The position numbers and the translations under genes were made by a program. A DNA stretch of 51,547 bases from Bacteroidota bacterium. Its GTDB lineage: Bacteria > Bacteroidota > Bacteroidia > AKYH767-A > OLB10. The stretch covers positions 1-51,547 of the forward strand of contig CANFIN010000009.1 in assembly GCA_947447155.1 (NCBI GenBank), in the 5' to 3' direction. Under the pieces are notes generated by a model that had not been told where the DNA came from, ran no database searches, and worked only from the letters and a program-made list of their open reading frames with translations. Positions 43,848-51,547 of the stretch are shown here, in pieces (the first letter of the stretch is position 1; every line of letters begins with the position of its first letter).

Positions 43848-44792
43848 TTGAAAGCTTGTATCTTTGTTTTAATGTTTGAAGGACGCGTTTTAAAATCTAC
43901 AGGTAGCTGGTTTGAGGTTGAGATACCCAAATACAAAGTTGTATCCTGTAGAATCCGCGGGCAATTACGTTTAAAAGGAATCAACAGCACAAACCCTGTT
44001 GCAGTTGGAGACAATGTATTAATTCAAGAACAAACAGATGGCACAGGCGTTATAATCGACATAAAAGAACGCTCAAACTATATCATAAGAAAATCAATTA
44101 ACCTATCAAAGCAAACACATATTCTGGCTGCCAATATTGATATTGCCTGGATTGTAGTAACACCTGTTTTTCCAAAAACATCAACTGGATTTATCGACCG
44201 ATTTATTGCAGCTGCTGAATCATATCACATACCAATAGGAATTATATTTAATAAATCAGATTTGTTTGTTGAAAATCTTAGTGATCTACAACATGAATAT
44301 TTAGATATCTATGAGACACTCGGTTATAAATGCGTAAAAGTTTCTTCCAAAACGGGTGAGGGAATTGATGAATTAATGCAATTACTTGAAGGCAAAGTGA
44401 ATTTATTGAGTGGGCATTCAGGTGTTGGAAAATCAAGTTTGATAAATGCTATTATTCCTGACCTAAATTTAAAAGTTGGAGAAATATCGAGGCAACACAT
44501 GAAAGGAAAGCATACTACTACCTTTGCCGAAATGCATAAAGTAAATGAAGCAACTTATATAATAGACACTCCAGGAATTCGCGAATTTGTAAATATTGAT
44601 TTTAATCCGAGTGAAATATCGCATTACTTTATTGAAATGCGAGAGTTGTTAAACGAATGTAAATTCAATAACTGCCTTCATGAAAACGAACAAAACTGTG
44701 CTGTGAAAGCTGCCTATGAAGCTGGTAAAATTCACCCTGATAGATATTACAACTATTTAAGTATTTTAAGAAACGAGGACAATTTTAAATAG
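43848..44792 (+). CDS. rsgA: Ribosome small-subunit-dependent GTPase A (likely start ATG 43872)
   Basis: circularly permuted GTPase: NKSD, SGHSGVGKSSLINAI, DTPGIREF, C-terminal zinc motif CKFNNCLHENEQNCAVKAA. Confidence 0.95.
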   Translation: MKACIFVLMFEGRVLKSTGSWFEVEIPKYKVVSCRIRGQLRLKGINSTNPVAVGDNVLIQEQTDGTGVIIDIKERSNYIIRKSINLSKQTHILAANIDIAWIVVTPVFPKTSTGFIDRFIAAAESYHIPIGIIFNKSDLFVENLSDLQHEYLDIYETLGYKCVKVSSKTGEGIDELMQLLEGKVNLLSGHSGVGKSSLINAIIPDLNLKVGEISRQHMKGKHTTTFAEMHKVNEATYIIDTPGIREFVNIDFNPSEISHYFIEMRELLNECKFNNCLHENEQNCAVKAAYEAGKIHPDRYYNYLSILRNEDNFK

Positions 44793-44795
44793 TAT

Positions 44796-45248
44796 ATGCG
44801 CACCGTTATACAAAGAGTTTCTGAAGCAAATGTTTTGATAAATCAGCAAGAACGCAGGAGTATCAAACGAGGCTTCATGATTTTAATAGGCATAACGCAT
44901 GAAGATAGCATTGATGATATAACATGGCTTGTTCAGAAAATTAGTAAGCTAAGAGTTTTTTCAGACGCAGAAGGAGTTATGAATCTAAATATTAATGAAG
45001 TAAATGGAGAAGTGTTATTGATCAGCCAATTTACTTTGCACGCATCAACAAAGAAAGGAAATCGTCCTTCTTATATGGAAGCAGCCAAGCCTGATATTGC
45101 AATCCCACTTTACAAAGAATTCATTAAACAATTAAGTTTAGAATTAAATAATCAACTTTTAACAGGTGAATTTGGAGCCGATATGCAGGTGCAATTAATT
45201 AATGATGGACCTGTGACTATTTTAATTGATTCGAAAAATAAAGAATAG
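44796..45248 (+). CDS. dtd: D-aminoacyl-tRNA deacylase
   Basis: 150 aa; MRTVIQRVSEANVLI, LLISQFTLHASTKKGNRPSYMEAA, NDGPVTILIDS. Confidence 0.95.
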   Translation: MRTVIQRVSEANVLINQQERRSIKRGFMILIGITHEDSIDDITWLVQKISKLRVFSDAEGVMNLNINEVNGEVLLISQFTLHASTKKGNRPSYMEAAKPDIAIPLYKEFIKQLSLELNNQLLTGEFGADMQVQLINDGPVTILIDSKNKE

Positions 45249-45253
45249 CTTTT

Positions 45254-46456
45254 TTAATGCTTCGATGGTCGTAGTGAATTCATTTGGAAAAAGCCAAATG
45301 CAAGCAATGTGCTTATTGCAATTAATACCCAAAACATAGTAGAAAATCCGTAGCGAGCCGCAATGCCTAAGCCTATTAAGGGAGCTGCAATATTTGCAAT
45401 ACCATATGCTATAGAATACAAAGCTGCATACTGACCTTGCCTAGTTTTATCTGGACGAGATAAAGCAATATTCATCATAAAAGGCATTGCGTAAATTTCC
45501 GACATCGTAATAATAAAAGTATAAAGAAATGCCATTGGCAAATTTTTATGAGCTGTAAGTAAAATAAAAAATGAAACCGGCAAACATAAAGTTCCCCATA
45601 TAATATACTTGAATTTGTTAGTGTTCTTTTCCAGCTGCATAACGAGCGGCATTTCTATAAGCACAACCAAAAATCCATTCATTGCTAAAATCAAACCGAT
45701 TCTATCTTCATGATACTCCCATACTTTACTAAAATACTGAGGAACACTTGCGAATATTTGAAAAAAGCATGTAGCATAAATTGCAACTAAAAAAATAAAA
45801 GCCAGATACCAATAATCTTTATAAGCAGATTTTGTCAAAGCTGGTTTCTTTTCATTTGAATCATGTCCTACTTTACGACGAGGTAGATATAATATCAACA
45901 TAACAGCAGCAAAAATGGAAGTTGCTGCATCGATAACAAACAACCATTTATAGCCTAAGTAATGCGCAACAAAGCCACCAACTGCTGGTCCTATTGTAAA
46001 ACCTAAATTTGTTGCCATTCTTACTAATGACACCGAACGCGTTCTGTTTACTGATTCACTGTAAAATGCAATAGCAGATGAATTAGCAGGGCGAAAAGTA
46101 TCGGCAGTAAAAGCATACAAGAATATTATTACGGAAATTCCATAAATGGATGTAACAAAAACCATCGATAATAAAACACATGCACATACGAACAACGAGG
46201 AAATCATGATATCGTAAAAATTTCCTTTATCAGTTAACCAACCGCCCATATAACTACCCATTATACTACCTATACCGTACAAACTCATTACCCAGCCTGC
46301 TTGTGCCAGTGAATAATGTAACTCCTTGGTTAAATAGAGTGAAGTAAACAACAACACCATTGAACCAGAGCGATTAATTAACATCGCAAGACTCAAAACC
46401 CAAACCTTAGGAGAAAGACCCGAAAATGCTTTTTTATAAATTTGAAGGAAGGGCAT
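45254..46456 (-). CDS. MFS transporter
   Basis: 400 aa; about 12 hydrophobic segments, GSYMGGWLTDKGN motif A-like loop. Confidence 0.88.
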   Translation of the reverse strand: MPFLQIYKKAFSGLSPKVWVLSLAMLINRSGSMVLLFTSLYLTKELHYSLAQAGWVMSLYGIGSIMGSYMGGWLTDKGNFYDIMISSLFVCACVLLSMVFVTSIYGISVIIFLYAFTADTFRPANSSAIAFYSESVNRTRSVSLVRMATNLGFTIGPAVGGFVAHYLGYKWLFVIDAATSIFAAVMLILYLPRRKVGHDSNEKKPALTKSAYKDYWYLAFIFLVAIYATCFFQIFASVPQYFSKVWEYHEDRIGLILAMNGFLVVLIEMPLVMQLEKNTNKFKYIIWGTLCLPVSFFILLTAHKNLPMAFLYTFIITMSEIYAMPFMMNIALSRPDKTRQGQYAALYSIAYGIANIAAPLIGLGIAARYGFSTMFWVLIAISTLLAFGFFQMNSLRPSKH

Positions 46457-46507
46457 GGGTACAAAAATACCTTTTATCTTTATGAAAATTTAAAAACATT
46501 TTTAATT

Positions 46508-46837
46508 ATGACAATAGAAGAAGCACAACTGCAAGTTGACCAATGGATAAGAACAATAGGAGTAAAATATTTTAGTGAGTTAACAAACATGACTATTCTA
46601 ACTGAGGAGGTTGGCGAATTAGCCCGAATAATGGCTCGCAAATACGGTGACCAATCGTTTAAAAATGATGAAGAACATTCCGATTTAGGTGATGAAATGG
46701 CGGATATATTATGGGTTTTAATCTGCCTTGCTAACCAAACTGGAATAAACCTAACCGAAGCATTACAAAAGAATTTTGAAAAGAAAAGTAGTCGCGATGC
46801 AGAACGACATTTAAACAATGAGAAGCTGAGAAGTTGA
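46508..46837 (+). CDS. MazG-like nucleotide pyrophosphohydrolase
   Basis: ORF 46442..46837; likely start MTIEEAQLQVDQW at 46508; EEVGELARIMARKYGD...LGDEMADILWVLICLANQTGINL. Confidence 0.88.
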   Translation: MTIEEAQLQVDQWIRTIGVKYFSELTNMTILTEEVGELARIMARKYGDQSFKNDEEHSDLGDEMADILWVLICLANQTGINLTEALQKNFEKKSSRDAERHLNNEKLRS

Positions 46838-46911
46838 AATTGTTAATTATTTTTTTGTTTAATAATAATTCAAGTTAACGAACGCTTACCTTTGTATCAT
46901 ATTAATCAAGA

Positions 46912-48225
46912 ATGATAGCAGATATATTACTTACAGTTTTATTGGTTTTTTTAAACGGTTTTTTCGTTGCTGCCGAGTTTGCAATAGTAAAAGTAAGAGC
47001 TTCTCAAGTAGAAATAAAAGCATCTCAAGGAAGCAAACTAGCCAAGATAGCACAGCATATACTTGAGAATTTAGATAAGTATTTGAGCACTTGCCAATTG
47101 GGTATAACATTAGCCAGTCTAGCATTAGGATGGATTGGTGAAAGGGTTGTAACACGAATTGTTGCAAATATCGGAGGGCATTTTGGCTGGGTAATAAACC
47201 CGGAAGACCCTTCCGGATTAGGAGTAATTATTGCGTTTATACTTATCACCATTTTACATATTGTATTAGGTGAACAAGCTCCTAAAACAGCAGCTATTCG
47301 TAATCCGCTCATACATACGATGATAGTAGCAGTTCCATTAAGAATCATGTACACCATATTCTCTCCGTTTATTTGGGTACTAAATAGTATGTCGACTTTC
47401 ATTTTGCGCGTGATAGGATTAGGAAAAGTTTCACATAATGAAATTCATAGTGAAGAAGAAATAAGGATGTTGCTTACTGAATCAGAAGAAGGTGGAGCGA
47501 TTAAACCTTCCGAGAATGAATTAATCCAAAATGTTTTTGAATTTGATGATCGTGTTGTTCGTCAGATATTAATTCCAAGGACAAAAATTTCTGCTATTGA
47601 TATAGAAAGCTCTAAAGAAGAAGTAATACAAAAAGTTATTGAAGAAGGATATTCGCGATTGCCAGTATACCAAGATTCTTTAGATAATATAATTGGTGTT
47701 ATTTATTCCAAAGATTTGCATCGTGCAATGCATGAAAGAAGTTTCAGAGGCGTAAGTTCGTTGATAAGGCCAGCTTATTTTATCCCTTTAAGCAAGCGAA
47801 TAAACGATTTGTTGCGCGAATTTCAAACGCAGCATTTGCAAATGGCAATTGTTACGAATGAGTTTGGTGGAACAGCAGGTATTGTTACAATGGAAGACAT
47901 CATTGAAGAATTAGTTGGTGAAATTCAGGATGAATACGATGATGAAAAACCTCCGGTAGAAAAGAAAAGCGAAACAGAGTACATTGTAAATGCTACTGCA
48001 TCCATAGGTGATGTGAACGATTTGCTTCCAATTATGTTAGAAGAAAATCCGAATTATGATACAGTGAGCGGACTGTTGAATGATATATACGGACGTATCC
48101 CAGCCGTGAATGAAAAGCGTATTCATGGTGGTTATGAATTTACTGTTTTAAAGCGCCTTAAACACAGTGTTGACTCAGTAAAAATGGTAGTTGTTAACGG
48201 TGAAGATGTAGATGGTTCAAATTAA
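46912..48225 (+). CDS. CNNM / HlyC-CorC family transporter-like protein (DUF21 + CBS pair + CorC domain)
   Basis: 437 aa; GFFVAAEFAIVKVRASQVE, VFEFDDRVVRQILIPRTKI, FGGTAGIVTMEDIIEELVGEIQDEYD. Confidence 0.93.
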   Translation: MIADILLTVLLVFLNGFFVAAEFAIVKVRASQVEIKASQGSKLAKIAQHILENLDKYLSTCQLGITLASLALGWIGERVVTRIVANIGGHFGWVINPEDPSGLGVIIAFILITILHIVLGEQAPKTAAIRNPLIHTMIVAVPLRIMYTIFSPFIWVLNSMSTFILRVIGLGKVSHNEIHSEEEIRMLLTESEEGGAIKPSENELIQNVFEFDDRVVRQILIPRTKISAIDIESSKEEVIQKVIEEGYSRLPVYQDSLDNIIGVIYSKDLHRAMHERSFRGVSSLIRPAYFIPLSKRINDLLREFQTQHLQMAIVTNEFGGTAGIVTMEDIIEELVGEIQDEYDDEKPPVEKKSETEYIVNATASIGDVNDLLPIMLEENPNYDTVSGLLNDIYGRIPAVNEKRIHGGYEFTVLKRLKHSVDSVKMVVVNGEDVDGSN

Positions 48226-48229
48226 CCAA

Positions 48230-48679
48230 TTACTTCGTACAAACAGCTATCGCACTTTGGCCATCGGTAGTATAATTCATATTAATCTTTTCTCCCCCAT
48301 TGCTGCTATAAATTCCTGAACCTTGAACAGAGATTGACGGAACAGTTGGTGTAATATTTTGGAAAGGTATGACTATTGAATTTCCTGAGATTAATGCAAT
48401 AGTTTGAGGAGGATTGGTTCCATAATTACTGAAGTTGCTGATCTTAACAGAATCACCACTACCCACTTTTGAAATATTAATTGTAAATGATTGTGCAGGC
48501 GAGCCTGTGACTGTTTCCTTGCATAACCAGCTACCAGTAAATTTATCTCTAGCGTCAACAGTAGGATCAACTGTTTCATCAGAACAAGAAGCAATAAACA
48601 AGGAAATAGTTGCAAAAGCAATCCAATAATTTTTTTTCATGATTCTAAATTTTAATAGTTCAAAGGTATAAGATTCCAA
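48230..48679 (-). CDS. Small lipocalin-like lipoprotein (likely start 48640)
   Basis: MKKNYWIAFATISLFIASCSDE lipobox followed by a ~100 aa beta-rich domain. Confidence 0.6.
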   Translation of the reverse strand: MESYTFELLKFRIMKKNYWIAFATISLFIASCSDETVDPTVDARDKFTGSWLCKETVTGSPAQSFTINISKVGSGDSVKISNFSNYGTNPPQTIALISGNSIVIPFQNITPTVPSISVQGSGIYSSNGGEKINMNYTTDGQSAIAVCTK

Positions 48680-48782
48680 GATAATTAATGCAGTATAAAT
48701 TGCGATAAATCAAAAACTTGATTCTTTGGAAAATATTGCACGGGGCTGTAATAATTCATAGCCTTTTATTTACCTTTGTTCT

Positions 48783-49145
48783 ATGGATTCCGTTCGTCAA
48801 CAGAAATATGCTAAACTAATTCAAAAAGAGCTGGGAGAAATTTTTCAGCGTGAAGGAAGAAATTGGTTTGGTCAACAATTTATCACAATAACTAGTGCTC
48901 GCGTTACATCTGACCTTGGATTAGCGCGAATACAATTGAGTATGTTTAAGGTTGCAGATCCAAAATCTATTTTAAAGCAATTGTCGATTCATAAAAATGC
49001 GATTCGAAAATCTTTAGGATTAAGAATTGGAAAACAAGCGCGCATAATTCCAGAATTAGAATTTTTTCATGATGACAGCCTTGATTATGTTGAAAAGATT
49101 GAAAAAATTTTTAAGAACCTGAATATTCCGCCAGAAGAAAAATAA
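48783..49145 (+). CDS. rbfA: 30S ribosome-binding factor A
   Basis: 120 aa; VRQQKYAKLIQKELGEIFQRE...ITSARVTSDLGLARIQLSMF...LRIGKQARIIPELEFFHDDSLDYVEKIEKI. Confidence 0.9.
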   Translation: MDSVRQQKYAKLIQKELGEIFQREGRNWFGQQFITITSARVTSDLGLARIQLSMFKVADPKSILKQLSIHKNAIRKSLGLRIGKQARIIPELEFFHDDSLDYVEKIEKIFKNLNIPPEEK

Positions 49146-49154
49146 TTTATCGAT

Positions 49155-49949
49155 ATGCAACAGTACAACAATTTGCTGCGACATGTCATGCAGCATGGAA
49201 CGAAGAAAGAAGACAGAACTGGAACTGGAACTGTAAGCGTGTTTGGTTATCAGATGCGTTTTAATTTGCAAGATGGATTTCCTTTAGTAACAACAAAAAA
49301 AGTTCATACAAAGTCAATCATTCACGAATTACTTTGGTTTTTAAAAGGCGAAACAAATATTAAATATCTAAAAGATAACGGCGTATCAATCTGGGATGAG
49401 TGGGCAGACGAGAAGGGAGACCTTGGTCCTGTTTACGGTTATCAGTGGCGCTCATGGCCTTCTGCAAATGGTGAGCATATCGATCAGATATCACAATTAA
49501 TAGAGCAGATAAAAAAGAATCCTGACTCAAGAAGACTTTTAGTTAATGCCTGGAATGTGAGTGAAATTTCAAAAATGAAATTACCTCCATGTCATATTTT
49601 ATTTCAGTTTTATGTCGCTGATGGTAAATTAAGTTGTCAGTTATATCAACGCAGTGCAGATTTGTTTTTAGGTGTTCCTTTTAATATTGCTTCCTATGCA
49701 TTGCTTACACACATGGTGGCGCAAGTTTGCAATTTAGAAGTAGGTGAGTTTATACATACACTAGGTGATGCGCATATTTACTGCAATCACTTTGAACAGG
49801 TGAACTTACAATTAACGCGTGAGCCTCTACCCTTACCTACTTTAAAGTTAAATCCGGAAGTAAAAAATATTTTTGATTTTACTTACGAAGATATTGCCAT
49901 CGAAAATTATCAGTCGCACCCCGCTATTAAGGCTGTTGTAGCTGTTTAG
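49155..49949 (+). CDS. thyA: Thymidylate synthase
   Basis: 264 aa; [64 protein letters not shown]. Confidence 0.98.
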   Translation: MQQYNNLLRHVMQHGTKKEDRTGTGTVSVFGYQMRFNLQDGFPLVTTKKVHTKSIIHELLWFLKGETNIKYLKDNGVSIWDEWADEKGDLGPVYGYQWRSWPSANGEHIDQISQLIEQIKKNPDSRRLLVNAWNVSEISKMKLPPCHILFQFYVADGKLSCQLYQRSADLFLGVPFNIASYALLTHMVAQVCNLEVGEFIHTLGDAHIYCNHFEQVNLQLTREPLPLPTLKLNPEVKNIFDFTYEDIAIENYQSHPAIKAVVAV

Positions 49950-49951
49950 TC

Positions 49952-50452
49952 ATGATAATATCCATCATTGTAGCCTTTGCGAATAATCGCGTGATTGGTA
50001 AAGACAACCAGTTAATTTGGCACCTGCCCAACGACCTTAAACATTTTAAGTCGATTACCAGTGGACATCCTGTGATTATGGGTCGTAAGACTTATGAATC
50101 AATTGGACGCTTATTACCCAACCGTAAAAATATTATTGTTACTCGTAATAGTGAATATCAGCTAGAAGGTGCGCATATTTTTAATTCGTTAGATGCAGCA
50201 ATTATTAGTTGTACTGGCGAAGAAGAAGTTTTTATAATTGGCGGGAGCGAAATTTACGGACATTCGTTGCCGTTAGCCCACAAACTTTACATTACCGAAG
50301 TGCTTCACGATTTTGAAGGCGATGCCTTTTTTCCTGAAATCAATTATGAAGAATGGAAATTAGTGAGCGAAGAGCAAGGTATAATTGATGAAAAGAATAA
50401 GTGGGAGCATCGGTTTAAATTGTATGCCCGTCATTTCGACTACGCTCAGTGA
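49952..50452 (+). CDS. folA: Dihydrofolate reductase
   Basis: 166 aa; IVAFANNRVIGKDNQLIWHLPNDLKHFKSIT...GHPVIMGRKTYESIG; last codons FDYAQ-stop fall inside the first repeat copy. Confidence 0.96.
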   Translation: MIISIIVAFANNRVIGKDNQLIWHLPNDLKHFKSITSGHPVIMGRKTYESIGRLLPNRKNIIVTRNSEYQLEGAHIFNSLDAAIISCTGEEEVFIIGGSEIYGHSLPLAHKLYITEVLHDFEGDAFFPEINYEEWKLVSEEQGIIDEKNKWEHRFKLYARHFDYAQ

Positions 50453-50864
50453 CCGAGCATAAAACCTGCGCGCAGTAACCGATTATAAAACTGGCACTTC
50501 GACTTCGCTCAGTGACCTGTGTATTTATTTCATTGCAATTTATTCGACTTTGCTCAGTACAAAGTTTATCAATTACATTCGGTCACTGAGCGTAGCCGTA
50601 TCTATTTATCTATTCATTCTCGGTTATTTCGACTCCGCTCAATAACCTATTTAAATTACCCTTCTAGGTCACTGAGCGTAGTCGTATCTATTTGTCTATT
50701 CATTCTCGGTTATTTCGACTCCGCTCAATAACCTATTTAAATTACCCTTCTAGGTCACTGAGCTTAGCCGTATCTATTTGTCTATTCATTCTCGGTTATT
50801 TCGACTCCGCTCAATAACCTATTTAAATTACCCTTCTAGGTCGCTGAGCGTAGTCGAAGTGACC
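50435..50864. repeat. Cluster of about ten REP-like hairpin elements in both orientations
   Basis: Forward TTCGACTxCGCTCAxTgACC at ~50435, 50498, 50543, 50628, 50714, 50800; reverse GGTCaCTGAGCgTAGtCG at ~50581, 50667, 50753, 50839. Confidence 0.93.
50581..50838. repeat. Three tandem 86-bp units (50581, 50667, 50753), each with one reverse and one forward element
   Basis: Period exactly 86 bp read from the recurrence of ggtcactgagc; a few substitutions between units; a fourth partial unit starts at 50839. Confidence 0.95.
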
Positions 50865-51220
50865 GTTGTTGAAGTTGTTTCCTGAAACAAGTCGAAAGAA
50901 ACTATCTTATAATTAGTTTCATTTTTACAAGTTGACAATTCTTTCAAAGTTTCTATATCACCTCTTATCAAGGCTGCTTTCTTTTCATTCGACCAACGTT
51001 GTATTTGCTTCTCCCTATTAAAAGCCTTCCAAATTTTATCAAAGGTTTCAAAATAGACTAAACGTACGGGCAAGTGTTTTTTTGTATGATTGGCACCTAA
51101 CCCATCTTGATGCATTTTAACTCGCTTAAATAAATTTATTGTACTTCCTACATAGTATGTATCATTCGAGCACTCCAAAATATACACGTATCCTCGAATT
51201 TGTTTTAGATATGAATTCAT
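50828..51220 (-). CDS. Single-domain GIY-YIG nuclease family protein
   Basis: 130 aa; GYVYILECSNDTYYVGSTINLFKRVKMHQDG...ANHTKKHLPVRLVYFETF...AFNREKQIQRWSNEKKAALI; C-terminal VTSTTLSDLEG encoded by repeat copy 10. Confidence 0.92.
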   Translation of the reverse strand: MNSYLKQIRGYVYILECSNDTYYVGSTINLFKRVKMHQDGLGANHTKKHLPVRLVYFETFDKIWKAFNREKQIQRWSNEKKAALIRGDIETLKELSTCKNETNYKIVSFDLFQETTSTTVTSTTLSDLEG

Positions 51221-51317
51221 TTAATAATTCAAATATTTCTACAAAAATATTTTCATTATTTTAGAGTACGAAAGGTCTAATTGATAATTTAGCGATTAGT
51301 TAATAACTTAATCTAAA

Positions 51318-51547
51318 ATGAAAACCACCAAAACGCTTACTTTTCAGTGGCTAATAACATTAATTCCTATTGTTTATTATTTATCATTATGGAATCTCCT
51401 TCCTGAAGAAGTCCCTACTCATTACGATTTCAATTTACGCCCTGACGATTTTCACTCAAAAGGATTTATGCTTGGAGTGTTAATTTTTATGGGATTGATT
51501 GTAGTTGGAAGTTCAGCCATGATTCTCAATGGCAATTCAATTGATCC
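51318..51547 (+). CDS. DUF1648 / SdpI-like membrane protein (partial, runs off the window)
   Basis: ATG at 51318: MKTTKTLTFQWLITLIPIVYYLSLWNLLPEEVPTHYDFNLRPDDFHSKGFMLGVLIFMGLIVVG. Confidence 0.75.
   Translation, partial: MKTTKTLTFQWLITLIPIVYYLSLWNLLPEEVPTHYDFNLRPDDFHSKGFMLGVLIFMGLIVVGSSAMILNGNSID

Noticed and set aside
50519-50731. 70-aa ORF MYLFHCNLFDFAQ...
   Set aside because: It is a translation of the repeat cluster (repeated LFDFAQ, VTERSR, RSLSVV, YFDSAQ) with no independent coding support.
50581-50864. CRISPR array
   Set aside because: The 86-bp units are near-identical throughout, including the parts between palindromes; there are no unique spacers and no cas genes in the window.

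Overview
This is a 51.5 kb, AT-rich window from a Bacteroidota chromosome. The lineage call rests on the gldKLMN/PorP type IX secretion genes, SprB-like repeats, a T9SS type B C-terminal domain and TAnnTTTG promoter boxes. Most of it is core genome: nuoG(partial)-F-E-D-C-B-A, crtI/crtB, an SprB-like adhesin + PorP/SprF + OmpA triad, PAP2 phosphatase and a small cytochrome c, gldK-L-M-N with porP, a ureohydrolase-fold protein and topA, miaB / sigma54 activator / LptE-like / TPR protein / secG / groES / groEL, murF, a Wzc/Wza pair, acyl-CoA dehydrogenase, anmK, metK, gldA, rsgA, dtd, an MFS transporter, a MazG-like protein, a CNNM/CorC protein, rbfA, thyA and folA. The most unusual locus is at 50.4-51.2 kb. 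There, about ten copies of a ~20-nt loop-conserved element (GAGCGtAGTCGA with GGTCACT/AGTGACC-type arms), including three 86-bp tandem units, lie between folA and a stand-alone GIY-YIG nuclease gene. The repeat encodes the C-terminal codons of both flanking genes. I propose this as a candidate REP/BIME-like element with an associated GIY-YIG nuclease. Other points of interest are a ureohydrolase homologue that has lost several metal ligands next to the T9SS genes, a dense set of palindromes without a CIRCE element upstream of groESL, and several promoter boxes abutting start codons (possible leaderless mRNAs). All calls come from reading the sequence and supplied ORFs; no searches were run.
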